Assembly: GCA_963383645.1 (NCBI GenBank)
Contig: OY726571.1
Coordinates: 76,553,860 to 76,617,859 of the forward strand
Direction: 5' to 3'
DNA: 64,000 nt
Source of the DNA: Muscardinus avellanarius
Lineage: Eukaryota; Chordata; Mammalia; Rodentia; Gliridae
The notes beneath the pieces are model-generated. The model did not search any database, had not been told where the DNA came from, and was given only the letters and a program-made list of their open reading frames with translations. A program made the translations under genes and the position numbers. Below are positions 30,985-41,549 of the stretch, in pieces. Each line of letters starts with the position of its first letter. The first letter of the stretch is position 1.

Positions 30985-32895
30985 AAATAACCAGAAGCTT
31001 TTCTGTACACCAAGCATAAACCCACTGAGAAAGAAATTCAGAAAACACTTCCACTCAAGATCACCCGCAAAAACTAAAATACTTAGGAATAAACTTAACC
31101 AAGGAGGTAAAAGATCTCTACAAAGAAAATTATAAAACATTGAAAAAAGAAATCAAAGAAGATCTTAGAAGATGGAAAAATCTTCCATGCTCATGGATAG
31201 GCAGAATAAATATTATCAAAATGGCCATACTTCCAAAAGTGATCTACAGATTCAACACAATGCCCATTAAACTACAAAGATCATTCCTCAGAGACATAGA
31301 AAAATCAGTCCTTAAATTTATTTGGAATAACAAAAGGCCCAGAATAGCCAAAGTAGTTCTGAGCAACAAAGATCATGCGGGAGGAATCACAATACCTGAC
31401 TTTAAACTATACTACAAAGCCATTTAATAAAAACAGCATGGTACTGGCACAAAAACATACATAGACCAATGGAGCAGAATAGAAGACCCAGAAACAAGTC
31501 CACATACTTTCAGCCAATTGATTTTTGACAAAGGGGCCAAAAACATACACTGAAAAAAAAAAAAAAAGATAGCCTGTTCAACAAATGGTGTTGGCAAAAC
31601 TGGTTAACCATATGCAGAAAACTGGAAATTAATCCCACTTTCTCACCCTGCGCAAGAGTCAATTCAAGATGTATCAAAGACTTGGAAATTAGACCAGAGA
31701 GCTTAAGGCTCCACGAAGAGGGCATAGGTCCAACACTGCAACACATAGGCACAGATAAACATTTTCTCAACAAAACCCCAAAGCCACAACAAACCAAAAG
31801 GTGAATCAATGTGTGGGATTGCATGAAATTAAAGAGCTTATGTTCAGCAAAGGAAACTGTCAATAACCTCGATCAAGAGCCAAGAGATTTTTGCCACCTA
31901 CCCCTCCAATAGAGGACTAATATCTAGAATATATAGAGAACTCAAGAAACTCAACACTAAAAAAAAAATCATCCAATCAAAAAATGGGCAAGTGAACTAA
32001 ATAGACACTTCATGAAAGAAGAAATTCAAATGGCCAATAAATGCATGAAAAAATGCTCAACATCATTGGCAATCAGAGAGATGCAAATCAAAACTAGCCT
32101 GAGATTTCACCTAACTCCAACTAGAATGGAAATCACTCAAAACATGAACAATAACAAATTCTGGCGAGGATGTGGAGAAGAGGGAACTCTAAAACATTGT
32201 TGGTGGGATTGCAAATTAGTGCAACCACTTTGGAAAACAGTATAGAGATTCCTCAGAAAAATAGGAACAAATATACCATTCAATCCAGTAATACACCTTC
32301 TGGGTATCTACCCAAAAGAAAGGAAACCAAACTACCAAACTAATGCATGTGTATCTATGTTCATAGATGCACAGTTCACCACAGCCAAACTGTGGAACCA
32401 GCCAAGATGTCCATCAACAGATAAATGGATTACAAAACTGGGATATGTACACAATGGAATTTTACTCAGCCATAAAAAAAAAATACAATTGCAGTATTTT
32501 CAAGGGAAATGGATGGATCTTGAGGACATTATGCTAAGTGAGATTAGTCAGTCACAAAAAGTAAGGAATCGGATGCTTTCCCTAATATGTGAAAGCTAGG
32601 GTGAATGGGGTCATAGGAAAAATTCCAGGTGAAGAAAGAGATCCTATAGAGGAGCAAATAAGGCAACCTAACTGTGGGGATGGGAGAGGGGGAGAGGAAA
32701 ACGCTTTAAAGTGCATGATGTACTTATTAATATCGAAGTCAAACACTAAACCAAGCATGGGAGGGAGGGATGGGCAGGGAGGGAGGTGGGGACTGGGTGG
32801 GGGCTGGCTGGGTGATGTGTGTATTTATGCCTACACAAGTTTTTTTCCCCCATTATGATGTATAAATACACCAATAAAAAATTAATTTAAAAAAT
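30985..32895 (+). mobile_element. 5'-truncated L1 (ORF2 C-terminal part plus 3' UTR)
   Basis: About 1.9 kb of a rodent L1. It begins within ORF2 (AGCTTTTCTGTACACCAAGC), continues through AAATACTTAGGAATAAACTT, GGAGGAATCACAATACCTGA, AACAGCATGGTACTGGCAC and the 3' ORF2 text. A G-rich 3' UTR (GGGAGGGAGGGATGGGCAGG) follows, with a terminal AATAAA near 32873. No 5' UTR, ORF1, endonuclease or RT catalytic region is present. Confidence 0.92.
31140..32245 (+). pseudogene. L1 ORF2 C-terminal remnant, disrupted
   Basis: An open stretch at 31140-31427 encodes typical ORF2 residues after the RT domain ([34 protein letters not shown]) and ends at TAA. A second at 32012-32245 contains the zinc-knuckle-region text [13 protein letters not shown]. 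Stops and frame changes between them show a dead copy that cannot mobilise itself. Confidence 0.88.
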
Positions 32896-32924
32896 CCAAG
32901 AAAAGAAGTGAGTGAGAAAGTAAA

Positions 32925-32936
32925 TACATACATAAA

Positions 32937-32968
<32 letters not shown>
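32925..32968. repeat. (CATA)n microsatellite
   Basis: About 10 CATA units just after the L1 A-rich tail. Confidence 0.93.
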
Positions 32969-32970
<2 letters not shown>

Positions 32971-32974
32971 AGAG

Positions 32975-33985
32975 GAATAGGTGGTTAAAACATGCATATC
33001 TGAATAAGTCGAAAAGCATTCTGCCAACAAGTATGAAATAAAAAAATTCTTAAGTAATTAGAGCACATTGTGTCAGGGTTTAATTAGCAGCACCTTTTTT
33101 CTGCCTAGGCACATAATACAATGGTACATCTTACAATGAATGGTGCTTTAGAATCGATGAAATAAAACACTAACTGAAGAATACCTTTAAAATGCTTTCA
33201 AAACTTCTTAATCCCTATCAAAACAGAAGGAAAGCCTGCTAAAAACAGAGGTCCATCAGCTGGTAAGCAGAATAATGCAGACATTGTACAGAATAATTAC
33301 CCATCATCCTAGCAAACATGTTCCTGTAGCCCCAGTGTGAGTAAACCTATCCTGAATGAAATCCAAAGGATTCAGGTGAACAGACAATTCTCTCGTAGTA
33401 AAACTATGTGCTGCTATAAGGTAAATTAACTCTTCCAAACACCATTGAATATATCGCTTCTCTCGGAGTCCTCAATTGTACCCTGATGTTCTGGGAAGTT
33501 AATTTACCACCAAGGAGAATCTCTCTTCTTTTGCCTATTTTATTCTTTTTGCCTCACATTGGTCACGGAGAGAAGGAAGTTATCTAGATTACTGTGAAGC
33601 TTTTAAAGTTTTCTCATTTAAATGAAATACACCATGAGGCTTATAACAAAAATGAATTGACTTCAATACTAGCACAGAGCTTGGTTGAATTTCTCTGAGA
33701 TAATAATTGCAGGAGAAAAGTTGAAGTCGGTTTAGGGTTTGATACTCTTTTTGACTCCAGTGTTCTACAGGTTTTCTGTTTTGATATGCTTTGCGACCTG
33801 TTTTCTTGCTGTTGCTAGGTAGATGGGATGTGTTGCTATGTGACATTTTACTTGACCACCATTGGTAATGACCAGGGGTCATCAAAATAGAATCATACTT
33901 GCTAAAAAATGGAGCATTTGTGGTTTTTGTTCCTAGAAAACTAAAATGAATCCACTGGAAAAAAAAATGTGTCTTAAAATATAAT
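32975..33985. other. Unassigned single-copy sequence
   Basis: AT-rich, without a recognised repeat. A minus-strand frame of 98 codons (33589-33885) shows no domain. Confidence 0.45.
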
Positions 33986-33988
33986 AAG

Positions 33989-34176
33989 TGAGCCGGGCGT
34001 GGTGGCGCACGCTTGTAATCCCCGCGCTTGGGAGGCAGAGACAGGAGGATCGCGCAGGTTCAAAGCCAGCCCCGCGTGCTGGCTTAGGAGACCCTGTTTC
34101 CAAATAAAAATGTAAAAATAGGTCTGGGAGTGTAGCCCGGAGGTACAAGGGCTTCCAGGAACCCCAGTACCACCAA
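33989..34176 (+). mobile_element. B1-dID SINE, derived subfamily, young
   Basis: CpG-rich head GAGCCGGGCGTGGTGGCGCA, core GCTGGCTTAGGAGACC, derived tail CCCCAGTACCACC; A-rich tail with AATAA units to about 34217. Confidence 0.93.
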
Positions 34177-34226
34177 AAAAATTAAAAAATAAAAAAAAAT
34201 AAATAAAATAAAATAAAATATAATAA

Positions 34227-34432
34227 GTGCCCAGTGTGGTGGCACATACAGGTAATCCCAGTACTTGGGATCATAGGTTTGAGGCCAGCCTCAGCAACTT
34301 AGTAAAACCATTAACAACTTAGCAAGATCTCATTTCAAAGTAAAAATAAAATAAAATAAAACAAAACAAAATAAAATAAAAGTATGAAGTATAGTTTGGG
34401 GATAGAAAGTCCTGGGTTCAGCCTCCAGCACT
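34227..34432 (+). mobile_element. B1-dID SINE
   Basis: GCCCAGTGTGGTGGCACATA head lacking the GAGGCTGAGACAGG segment; tail GCCTCCAGCACTATTA. Confidence 0.87.
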
Positions 34433-34565
34433 ATTACTTCTACTTCTAATAATAATAAAAATAATTATTAGTAGTATAGTTATTATTCATAATAAAACTT
34501 ATCAAATGAGATTTTTTCTGTGTATTGCCTGATTGAAGATTCATTTAAAGACCAGAGAAATGTAA

Positions 34566-34768
34566 AGTTGGGTGTGGTGGCACATGCTAGTAATCCCAGT
34601 TCTTGGGAGGCCAAGACAGGAGGATCACACAGGTTCAAAGCCAGCCTCAGCTACTTAGTGAGGCTCTCAGCAACTTAGTGCGACCCTGTTTCCAAATAAA
34701 GTATAAAATAGGTCTGGGAGTATAGCCTGGAGGTAGAAAAGTCCCTGAGTTCCACCCCTAGTACCATC
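34566..34768 (+). mobile_element. B1-dID SINE
   Basis: AAGTTGGGTGTGGTGGCACA head, core with CTACTTAGTGAGG, tail intermediate between classical and derived forms, ending CCCCTAGTACCATC. Confidence 0.9.
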
Positions 34769-34879
34769 AAAAAAATAATAATTAATTTTAAAAAAAACAG
34801 TGAAATACAGAGCATCATCACAACAATTATCACCATATGTCAAGTGATAAAAATGAGATTATGAAAAGTCTGGTATTGC

Positions 34880-35079
34880 CAGCCATGGAGGCACATGCTT
34901 ATGATCCCAGTACGTGGGAAGCTGAGACAGGAGGATCTCAGGTTCGAGGACAGCCTCAGCAAGTAGTGAGACTCTCATCTACCTTGTGATACCCTTTTAT
35001 TTTATTTAAAATAAAAATAAAATAGGTGTGGGGTTGTAGCCCAGAGGTAGAATGTCCCTGAGTTCAATCTCCAGTACCA
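34880..35079 (+). mobile_element. B1-dID SINE
   Basis: GCCAGCCATGGAGGCACATG head, core with AAGTAGTGAGACTCTC, tail ends CTCCAGTACC. Confidence 0.9.
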
Positions 35080-35092
35080 AAAAGAAAGAAAG

Positions 35093-35161
<69 letters not shown>

Positions 35162-35186
35162 AAAGAAAAAGAAAAAAGAAAAGTCA
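35080..35186. repeat. (GAAA)n microsatellite
   Basis: About 24 GAAA units from the SINE tail. Confidence 0.97.
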
Positions 35187-35313
35187 GGTCAGATGACAAA
35201 TTCATGGCAAAAATGAGAAGTTAGTTCTATTCATTGTACTTTTTGACTAAGAAATATTAAAATGCTCTCGGAAGCAAATGAAAGCTGGTAGTTTTACATT
35301 TTTAATAAAAAGA

Positions 35314-35665
35314 TGCTCTAGTTTAGATCTGTCCCCCAAAGACCCATGTGTCAAAGACTTGGTCTCCAGGTTGCAGCTTGTGGGAGGTGGTGGGAGCTTT
35401 AAGAGGCGGAGCCTTGGGGGCGGACTTTAAGTCACTGAGGGTGTGGCCTCAAGCCGGACTGTGGACTCTTGCTCTCTTTCGCTTCTCAGCCATGAGGTGA
35501 GCTATTTTGCTCTGCCACACACTTCCGCCATGTGTTACGTCACTGTTGGCCCCAAACCAACAGAGCTAACCAGTCATGGACTGAATCCTCTAAAACAGTG
35601 AGTCAAAATAAACTTTTTTTATGAGGATTATCTCCAGTATTTGGTATGATGATGGAAAGCTAACA
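35314..35665 (+). mobile_element. LTR-like repeat of the MaLR/ERVL style
   Basis: TGCTCTAGTTTAGATCTG ... GGTGGTGGGAGCTTTAAGAG ... GCCATGAGGTGAGC ... CTTCCGCCATGTGTTACG ... CCAGTCATGGACTGAATCC ... AGTCAAAATAAAC ... GGAAAGCTAACA. The TG...CA limits and late AATAAA fit an LTR, and the text resembles widely dispersed mammalian LTR-type repeats. Family assignment is from memory and tentative; no clean target duplication. Confidence 0.55.
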
Positions 35666-35695
35666 TTAAAGCTTCATTAAAGATACATTTTTTAA

Positions 35696-35885
35696 GTTGA
35701 GCATAGCGATGCACACTTGTAATCCCAGTACTTGGGAGGCTGAGACAGGAGAATAACAGGTAGCAACTTAGGCCCTCCATAACTTACTGAGACTCTGTTT
35801 CAAAATAAAAAAAAAAGATAAAATAGGGGTAGAGAGTGTAGCTCAGAGACAGAATTCCCTTGGGTGCCATCCCCAGTACCACACA
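35696..35885 (+). mobile_element. B1-dID SINE
   Basis: AGTTGAGCATAGCGATGCAC head; part of the core deleted (AACAGGTAGCAACTTAGG); tail ends CCCCAGTACCACACAC. Confidence 0.88.
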
Positions 35886-36009
35886 CACTAAAAAGCTTTT
35901 GCTCCCTGTAGCTTCACATGCTAACTCTGCATCTTTCTTATTCTTTCATAATACTTAATATTGATGGCTACCAGTGATGTGATACTGAGTTCAGCTAGGC
36001 AGCCTATTA

Positions 36010-36175
36010 ATTGCTTCTCCTATACCAGCCCACATCATCCTCACAACAGTGTCAGCATTCTGAAGAATCTAAGGCTCAGAAATCTAAGGGCAAGATCATC
36101 TAGTTCATAGTGGAGCTGCGAACAAAAGTCTATGTGTCCAGCTTCTAAACCAGCATCTCTAACACTGCCCTGCGC
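36010..36175 (-). mobile_element. MIR SINE fragment
   Basis: CCTCACAACAGTGTCAGCAT, TCTAAGGCTCAGAAATC, GGGCAAGATCATCTAGTTC and GTGGAGCTGCGAAC follow the MIR minus-strand order. Confidence 0.65.
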
Positions 36176-36239
36176 CGTCCCCGCTGCCAACTACTCTTTC
36201 CAATCATAGTTCAGGTTGTCGTCTTCACAACTCCAGCTT

Positions 36240-36400
36240 TAGTTAATGTTTTCCATTCACAAGGAACACAGGAGACTTAGTTTGATGAGTAATAAAATGT
36301 TTGCATTTGGACCTCTTTCACTTTTAAGCTGGCCCATGTTCTCCCTTGAATATGTATATTTTACTTTCCTAAATAAATCTCTGTCTATGTTTCTGGAGGA
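36240..36400 (+). mobile_element. LTR-related fragment
   Basis: TTCTCCCTTGAATATGTATA ... ACTTTCCTAAATAAATCTC matches, with substitutions, a segment near 48470-48515. The AATAAA-containing R-like region suggests an ERV LTR remnant. Confidence 0.4.
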
Positions 36401-36597
36401 AAAAAAAAAATATTTGCATTTGAAGGCAGAGTAAATAGCTGGATGATAAAGAACGGAAAGGCAATTATCGCATAAAGACAATAATGTTGGTATATGTGTG
36501 TGATTAATTACTCTAGGATGTACAAAACAGAAAAGTGAGAGAACATTAAATAGTTGACTAGAGATAGGACTGCAACAGAAATCCGAAATAAATGTGA

Positions 36598-36813
36598 TTT
36601 TTTTTTTTTTTTTTTTTTTTGGCTGTGCTGGGGATTGAACCCAGGGGCATTCTACCTCTGAGCTACACCCCCAGCCCTATTTTACTTTTTATTCTGAGGC
36701 ACAGTCTTACTAAATTGGCTGACAGCCTTGCCGAGGCTGGCTATAAACCTATGATACTCCTGTCTCAGCCTCCCAGGTACTAGGATTATAAGTATATACC
36801 ACCCATTCCTGGC
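36598..36813 (-). mobile_element. B1-dID SINE
   Basis: A 22-base T run, GCTGTGCTGGGGATTGAACC, to ACCCATTCCTGGCT. Confidence 0.92.
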
Positions 36814-36819
36814 TGAAAT

Positions 36820-37310
36820 GTGATTTGGGGTCCATTCTTCTTAGAAACACTTTTATTAAGTACTGAATAGATGCAAAGGGACATTTTTAAATATCTGTAA
36901 TATAATCTCAGGAAAATCAACCCATATATGCACCATCCAGTTAAAACAAGAGTTTCCACTGGAGTTCCTGCTTCTCTTTCACCACGAGGAACTTCTTTCC
37001 TGAATTTAATGCTTCTCGTTCTCTTTGTTTCTTTGTAGTTTTACCATACAATTTGCATCCTAAACAACATATTGCATGGTTGTTCTTATTTTGGTACATG
37101 GGATTTTCTATATTCATCTGTAGGCCTCAATAATTGCTTTTATTCACTCAACATTAGAACTGTGAGATATATTCATACAGTTGTTTCTGTTATTTATAGC
37201 TGCAATTAAACCTTTTTTGAAGTTTATTTTTAATTGCCATATTAAATTGTCTGTACTTATCATGTACAACATGAGGGGTTTTGCTGTTTGTTGTTCTGTT
37301 TTGTTTGTAT
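36820..37310. other. Unassigned single-copy sequence
   Basis: AT-rich; nothing recognised. Confidence 0.45.
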
Positions 37311-37315
37311 TGTAG

Positions 37316-37371
37316 TGCTGGAGCTCAAAGCCCTTGTATACTCCAGGCAATCACTCTACCGCTGATCTATA
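37316..37371 (-). mobile_element. Stand-alone ID-like element, diverged
   Basis: On the minus strand it reads like CTATAGATCAGCGGTAGAGT followed by GATTGCCTGGAGTATACAAG, which retains the segment deleted in dID. No B1-like head is attached. Confidence 0.6.
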
Positions 37372-37439
37372 GCGTTGTAGAATGGACTTTTTCATTGCTG
37401 TAGGTATGTAGGTAGATTTCTCCTTTGTTTTTTTTTTGT

Positions 37440-37630
37440 TGTTGTTGGTTGGTTGGTTGGTTGTTTGGTTAGTAGGTTGGTTGGTTGGTTAGTTGGTTGG
37501 TTGGTTAGTTGGTTGATTAGTTGGTTGGTTGGTTAATTGGTTGGTTGGTTGGTTAGTTGGTGTGTTGGTTGGTTGGTTAGTTGCTTGGTTGGTTAGTTGC
37601 TTGGTTGGTTAGTTGCTTGGTTGGTTGTTT
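37440..37630. repeat. (GGTT)n minisatellite
   Basis: GGTT units with AGTT, GCTT and AATT variants. The last part is three copies of the 16-base unit GGTTGGTTAGTTGCTT. Confidence 0.96.
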
Positions 37631-37904
37631 TGATTTTGGTTTTGAGTTTGGGTTTTATTTGGGGAACTAGGGATCAAACCTAGACATTCTACTTCTATTT
37701 CCATTAGCCTCTCTTTAAGAATTATAATTTGTTTTCATCTTTCTTATTTTCCATTTTTTTTCCCTTACTCTGGATTTTAACTATCCTTCAAATTTATCAC
37801 ATATCCTAATGTGTACAAATCTTATCTTCTATTTGTATCATTTGCTGAAGGTTTAATTTTAAATTGTATGTGTTTTAATTGTATCTGATTTTATTTCTTT
37901 TTTG

Positions 37905-38087
37905 TGTGTGTGGCACTGGGATTCCTGGAAACCCTTCCATCTCCGGACTACACTCCTAGACCTATTTTATATTTTTATTTGGAAACAGGGTCTCTTAAGC
38001 CAGCGAGGCTGCCTTCGAACCTGCGCGATCCTCCTGTCTCAGCTTTCCAATCGCGGGGATTACAAGCGTGCGCCACCACGCCCGGCT
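37905..38087 (-). mobile_element. B1-dID SINE, derived subfamily
   Basis: GTGTGGCACTGGGATTCCTG tail complement, CTTAAGCCAGCGAGGCTGCC core, head complement ACCACGCCCGGCTT. Confidence 0.92.
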
Positions 38088-38089
38088 TA

Positions 38090-38635
38090 TATGCTTTTAT
38101 TTCTAAATACTCAAATTTACTTTTTAAATCTATTTGCTCATTGATAAGTCTCTTGCTCATTTGTTATATTGTTTTAATCTCCTTACACATAATGTAATAT
38201 TTTATACTACCTGTCTAATAATTCCAATATCTAGTCTTTGGATTCTATCAGCCTTTGTTTATGCCAAGTCTCATTCATAGTGTCATATATATTTTTATTT
38301 GTATGTGAAAAGATTGAGGACATATTACCCCAAAATATGGAATCTCCATTTTTGAGAAAACAGACAAAGGAGTTCTGTCTGACCTTCCCCCACCCTTCTT
38401 CTCTGAAGCAGACCACACACGAGGCTTTAAGCTTCCTCCAGAGTAGATTATAGGACCCTCATTCCAAACAGAGCCTCCCTATATCCTAAAGAAGTACAAA
38501 TAGACACAGAGAAACTGAAAAAATCTGAACAGGTTGCTGAATTCACCTGTTTACTATTATTAAATTCTTCCCTTTTGTCCTTTAACCATACTTACGGTTT
38601 TTATAGACCTAATGAAGGTCCATAAAAGCACAATT
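38090..38635. other. Unassigned single-copy sequence
   Basis: Nothing recognised. Short overlapping frames on both strands around 38231-38453 show no domain. Confidence 0.45.
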
Positions 38636-38638
38636 TTT

Positions 38639-38813
38639 GGCCGAGTGTGGTGGCGCACGCTTGTAATCCCCGTGCTTGGGAGGCTGAGACAGGAGGATTG
38701 CGCTGGTTCGAAGCCAGTCGCACTGGCTTCAGAGACCCTGTTTCCAAATAAAAATATAAAAAATAGGTGTCTGGAGTGTAGCCTGGAGGGTTTCCAGGAA
38801 CCCCAGTACCACC
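38639..38813 (+). mobile_element. B1-dID SINE, derived subfamily
   Basis: GGCCGAGTGTGGTGGCGCAC head, CACTGGCTTCAGAGACC core, tail shortened to GGAGGGTTTCCAGGAACCCC. Confidence 0.92.
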
Positions 38814-38824
38814 AAAAAAAAAAA

Positions 38825-39215
38825 AACAAACCCCACAATTTTCTCTGTTTCTTTGGGTCTTCATTTCTGAAGGCTCCCACATCATGTAAAACTTGTATTC
38901 AATACATTTATAGTCTTTTCTCTTGTTAATCTGTCTTTTGTTATAGGGGTCTCAGCCATGAGCCTAGTAGTGAGTGAAAAATCTTTCTTTTTTATTATGT
39001 TCCTTGGATAATTATATTTGGGAATTCATGCAGGACTGGGTTGAATGTGGAATTTTCCCAAGGGATTTGTCTTTCCTTCTCCTTGAAACCTGGTCATATT
39101 ATTAACTAAGGTTCATTTTAAAATTATCGGTTTGAAGTTATCCAAGTAAAAATTCTGGTATGAACACTTGGGTTTAGCTTCCCCATCACCCACAGACTAC
39201 ACTGAGTAAGAAAAC
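38825..39215. other. Unassigned single-copy sequence
   Basis: Nothing recognised. Confidence 0.45.
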
Positions 39216-39219
39216 TGTT

Positions 39220-39415
39220 AGCCAGGCATAGTGGCACATGCTTGTAATCCCAGTACCTGAGAGGCTGAGACAGGAAGATCACAGGTTCAAAGCCAGTCTC
39301 AGTGACTTAGCAAGGCTCTCAGCAACTTACTGAGACCCTGTTTCTAGATAAAGAATAAAAAATGTGTATGGATGCAGCTTGGAGATAGAATGTCACTGAA
39401 TTCAATCCCCAGTAC
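39220..39415 (+). mobile_element. B1-dID SINE
   Basis: TAGCCAGGCATAGTGGCACA head, full core, tail ends CCCCAGTAC. Confidence 0.9.
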
Positions 39416-39417
39416 AA

Positions 39418-39432
39418 AAAAGAAAGAAAGAG

Positions 39433-39471
<39 letters not shown>

Positions 39472-39512
39472 AGAAAAAGGGAAAAAGAAAAGGAAAAGAA
39501 GGAAGGAAAACT
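39418..39512. repeat. (GAAA)n microsatellite
   Basis: GAAA units with GGAA and GGGAAAA variants from the SINE tail. Confidence 0.96.
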
Positions 39513-39831
39513 ATCACTGCTATCAGTGCTGCTAAATCTATTCACATGATCCAGGACAAGAACCAGATTTAATTCTAGTTACCTCTACAGTGAAGATGGA
39601 GCCTTTTGGGAATCTCAGTTTTATTCAACAGATTTCCAATTAGTTTTCCTTCTTTTTACCTTCTCTATGGGAATGGGAAAAAAAAAAAAAAAAAAAAGCT
39701 CAGGGTTATCTGTATTCAGCAAATACTTTCTTGGTGGAAACAGCTTCCATGCTAGTTTATGTCTCTGGAATCCTGTTCTCACCTCTTAGCCTCTGAACAG
39801 GGCATCAGATTTATTTATTTGTTTGTTTATT

Positions 39832-40030
39832 ATTGTGGTACCAGGAAATAAACCCAGAGGCATTCTACCTCCAAACTATACCTCAGTTCTTCTCATTTGC
39901 TTTGAAACAGGGCCTCCTAGGTTGCTGACAGAAACTCTAGCTACGTGGCTGAAGTTGGCCTCAAACCCGTGATCCTGCCGTCTTAGCTTTCCAAGTACCA
40001 GAATTATAGCTACGAGCCACCATCACAGCT
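39832..40030 (-). mobile_element. B1-dID SINE
   Basis: A (TTTA/TTTG)n stretch, TGTGGTACCAGGAAATAAAC, to ACCATCACAGCT. Confidence 0.86.
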
Positions 40031-40080
40031 AAAGAATCTTTTTCTCTTTTCCTTTTCTTTGTTTTTTGTTTTTGTTTTTC

Positions 40081-40086
40081 GTGTGT

Positions 40087-40132
<46 letters not shown>
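40081..40132. repeat. (GT)n microsatellite
   Basis: About 25 GT units with one AT interruption. Confidence 0.96.
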
Positions 40133-40134
<2 letters not shown>

Positions 40135-40218
40135 GTTACTGAGGATTAAACCCAGGGGAAATCTACCTCTGAGCCATACTCCTATATCTATTTTATTATT
40201 ATTATTGTGTGTTTGTGT

Positions 40219-40266
<48 letters not shown>

Positions 40267-40690
40267 GGGGATGGAATGGAATCCAGGGGCATTTAATGCT
40301 GAGCTATACCCCCAGCCCTATTTTTTTTTTGATGGTACTGGGATTCCTGGAAGCCCTTCTACTTCCAGGATACACTCCCACAGGCTATACTCCCAGCCCT
40401 ATTTTTTATTCTTTATTTTGAAACAGTTTCTCACTTTGTTGCAGAGGGCCTCACTAAGCAGCTGAGGCTGGCCACCAACCTGCAATCCCCCTGTCTCAGC
40501 CTCCTAAATACTGGGATTACAAGCATGCACCACCACATCTGACTCCTATTGTATTTTTTATTTGCAGACATGGTCTCTCTAAATTGCTAAGGGTCTTACT
40601 AAATTATTGAAGTGTACCTCAAACTTGTGATCTTCCTGTCTCAGCCTACGGAATACTGGGATTATAGACATATGCCACCATGCCTGGCTT
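40133..40690 (-). mobile_element. Cluster of three nested minus-strand SINEs
   Basis: An outer tail (40133-40195) is continued by its core and head at 40545-40690. Between them lies a second SINE: tail at 40262-40320 and 40385-40410, core and head to 40543. A fragment of a derived-subfamily tail (40331-40384) sits inside the second. A GT repeat at 40207-40261 marks the tail of the second insertion. Confidence 0.75.
40207..40261. repeat. (GT)n microsatellite
   Basis: About 27 GT units with two interruptions, at the tail of a nested SINE. Confidence 0.96.
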
Positions 40691-40716
40691 AAAGAGACTT
40701 TTTAAAACTCTGTTAA

Positions 40717-40910
40717 ACCAGCTGTGGTGGTACATGCCTGTAATCCCAGTACTTGGGAAACTGAGACAGGAGGATTGCAGCATAGAGGCCAGTCTTAGCA
40801 AGTAGTGAAATTCTTGGCAATCTAGCAAGACCCTGTTTCAAAAAATAAAATAAAATAGGGTTGGGGTAGCTCAGAGGTAGAATGTCCCTGGGTTCAATCC
40901 ATAGTACTAC
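40717..40910 (+). mobile_element. B1-dID SINE
   Basis: ACCAGCTGTGGTGGTACATG head, core with AGTAGTGAAATTCTTGG, tail CAATCCATAGTACTAC. Confidence 0.9.
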
Positions 40911-41085
40911 AAAAAAACTACTATATTAAAAGTATATTAATCTGCATTTTTTGTTGTTGTTATTTCCTGAAGGATGGTCAGTCAGCATATCAAATCAGGC
41001 CATTGCTGAAACACAGATCTTTTTTTTTTTTTTGGTAAGGTGAATGGAACCCAGGGCATTCTACCTCCAATCAATACTCCCAGCC

Positions 41086-41116
41086 CTCTTTATTATTATT
41101 ATTATTATTATTATTT
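41086..41116. repeat. (ATT)n microsatellite
   Basis: About 9 ATT units in the linker of the outer SINE. Confidence 0.9.
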
Positions 41117-41228
41117 ATTTTGAAACAGGGTCTCACTGATTTGCAAAGGGCTTAAGTAACTGAAGCTGTCAGCGAACTGAGATCTTCCTGTCTCAGCCTC
41201 CTAAATGCTGGGATTACAAGTGTGCCCC

Positions 41229-41415
41229 TGCCAGGCACGATGGCGCACACTTGTAATCCCCGCACTTGGGAGGCAGAGACAGGAGGATCGTGCAGGTTCG
41301 AAGCCAGCCTCGCTGGCTTCAGAGACCCTGTTTCCAAATAAAAATATAAAATAAGTCTGGGAGTGTAGCCCAGAGATAGAAGGGTTTCCGGGAACCCCAG
41401 TGCCACACACACACA
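41229..41415 (+). mobile_element. B1-dID SINE, derived subfamily, nested
   Basis: GCCAGGCACGATGGCGCACA head, GCTGGCTTCAGAGACC core, derived tail CCCCAGTGCCACAC. Target duplication AAGTGTGC at its flanks. Confidence 0.92.
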
Positions 41416-41549
41416 CAAAGTGTGCACCACCACGCCCGCTCCCAACTCATTCTTGTGTTGGTCCCACCTGTGAGCCTTAATCACTCATGAAGTTTTGTAT
41501 ATATATATATCACTGAATCTGGAAAGAACCTGAGAAATCAGCTTTGTAA

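Larger units (their letters stand above)
41020..41441 (-). mobile_element. B1-dID SINE split by an inverted young SINE
   Basis: Tail and core run from 41020 to about 41228. The last 20 or so bases of the head complement (CACCACCACGCCCGC) resume at about 41422. The interrupting SINE is flanked by AAGTGTGC on both sides. Confidence 0.85.

Noticed and set aside
31140..31427. L1 ORF2 segment as an active reverse transcriptase gene
   Set aside because: Only the part after the catalytic domain is present, with stops and no 5' half.
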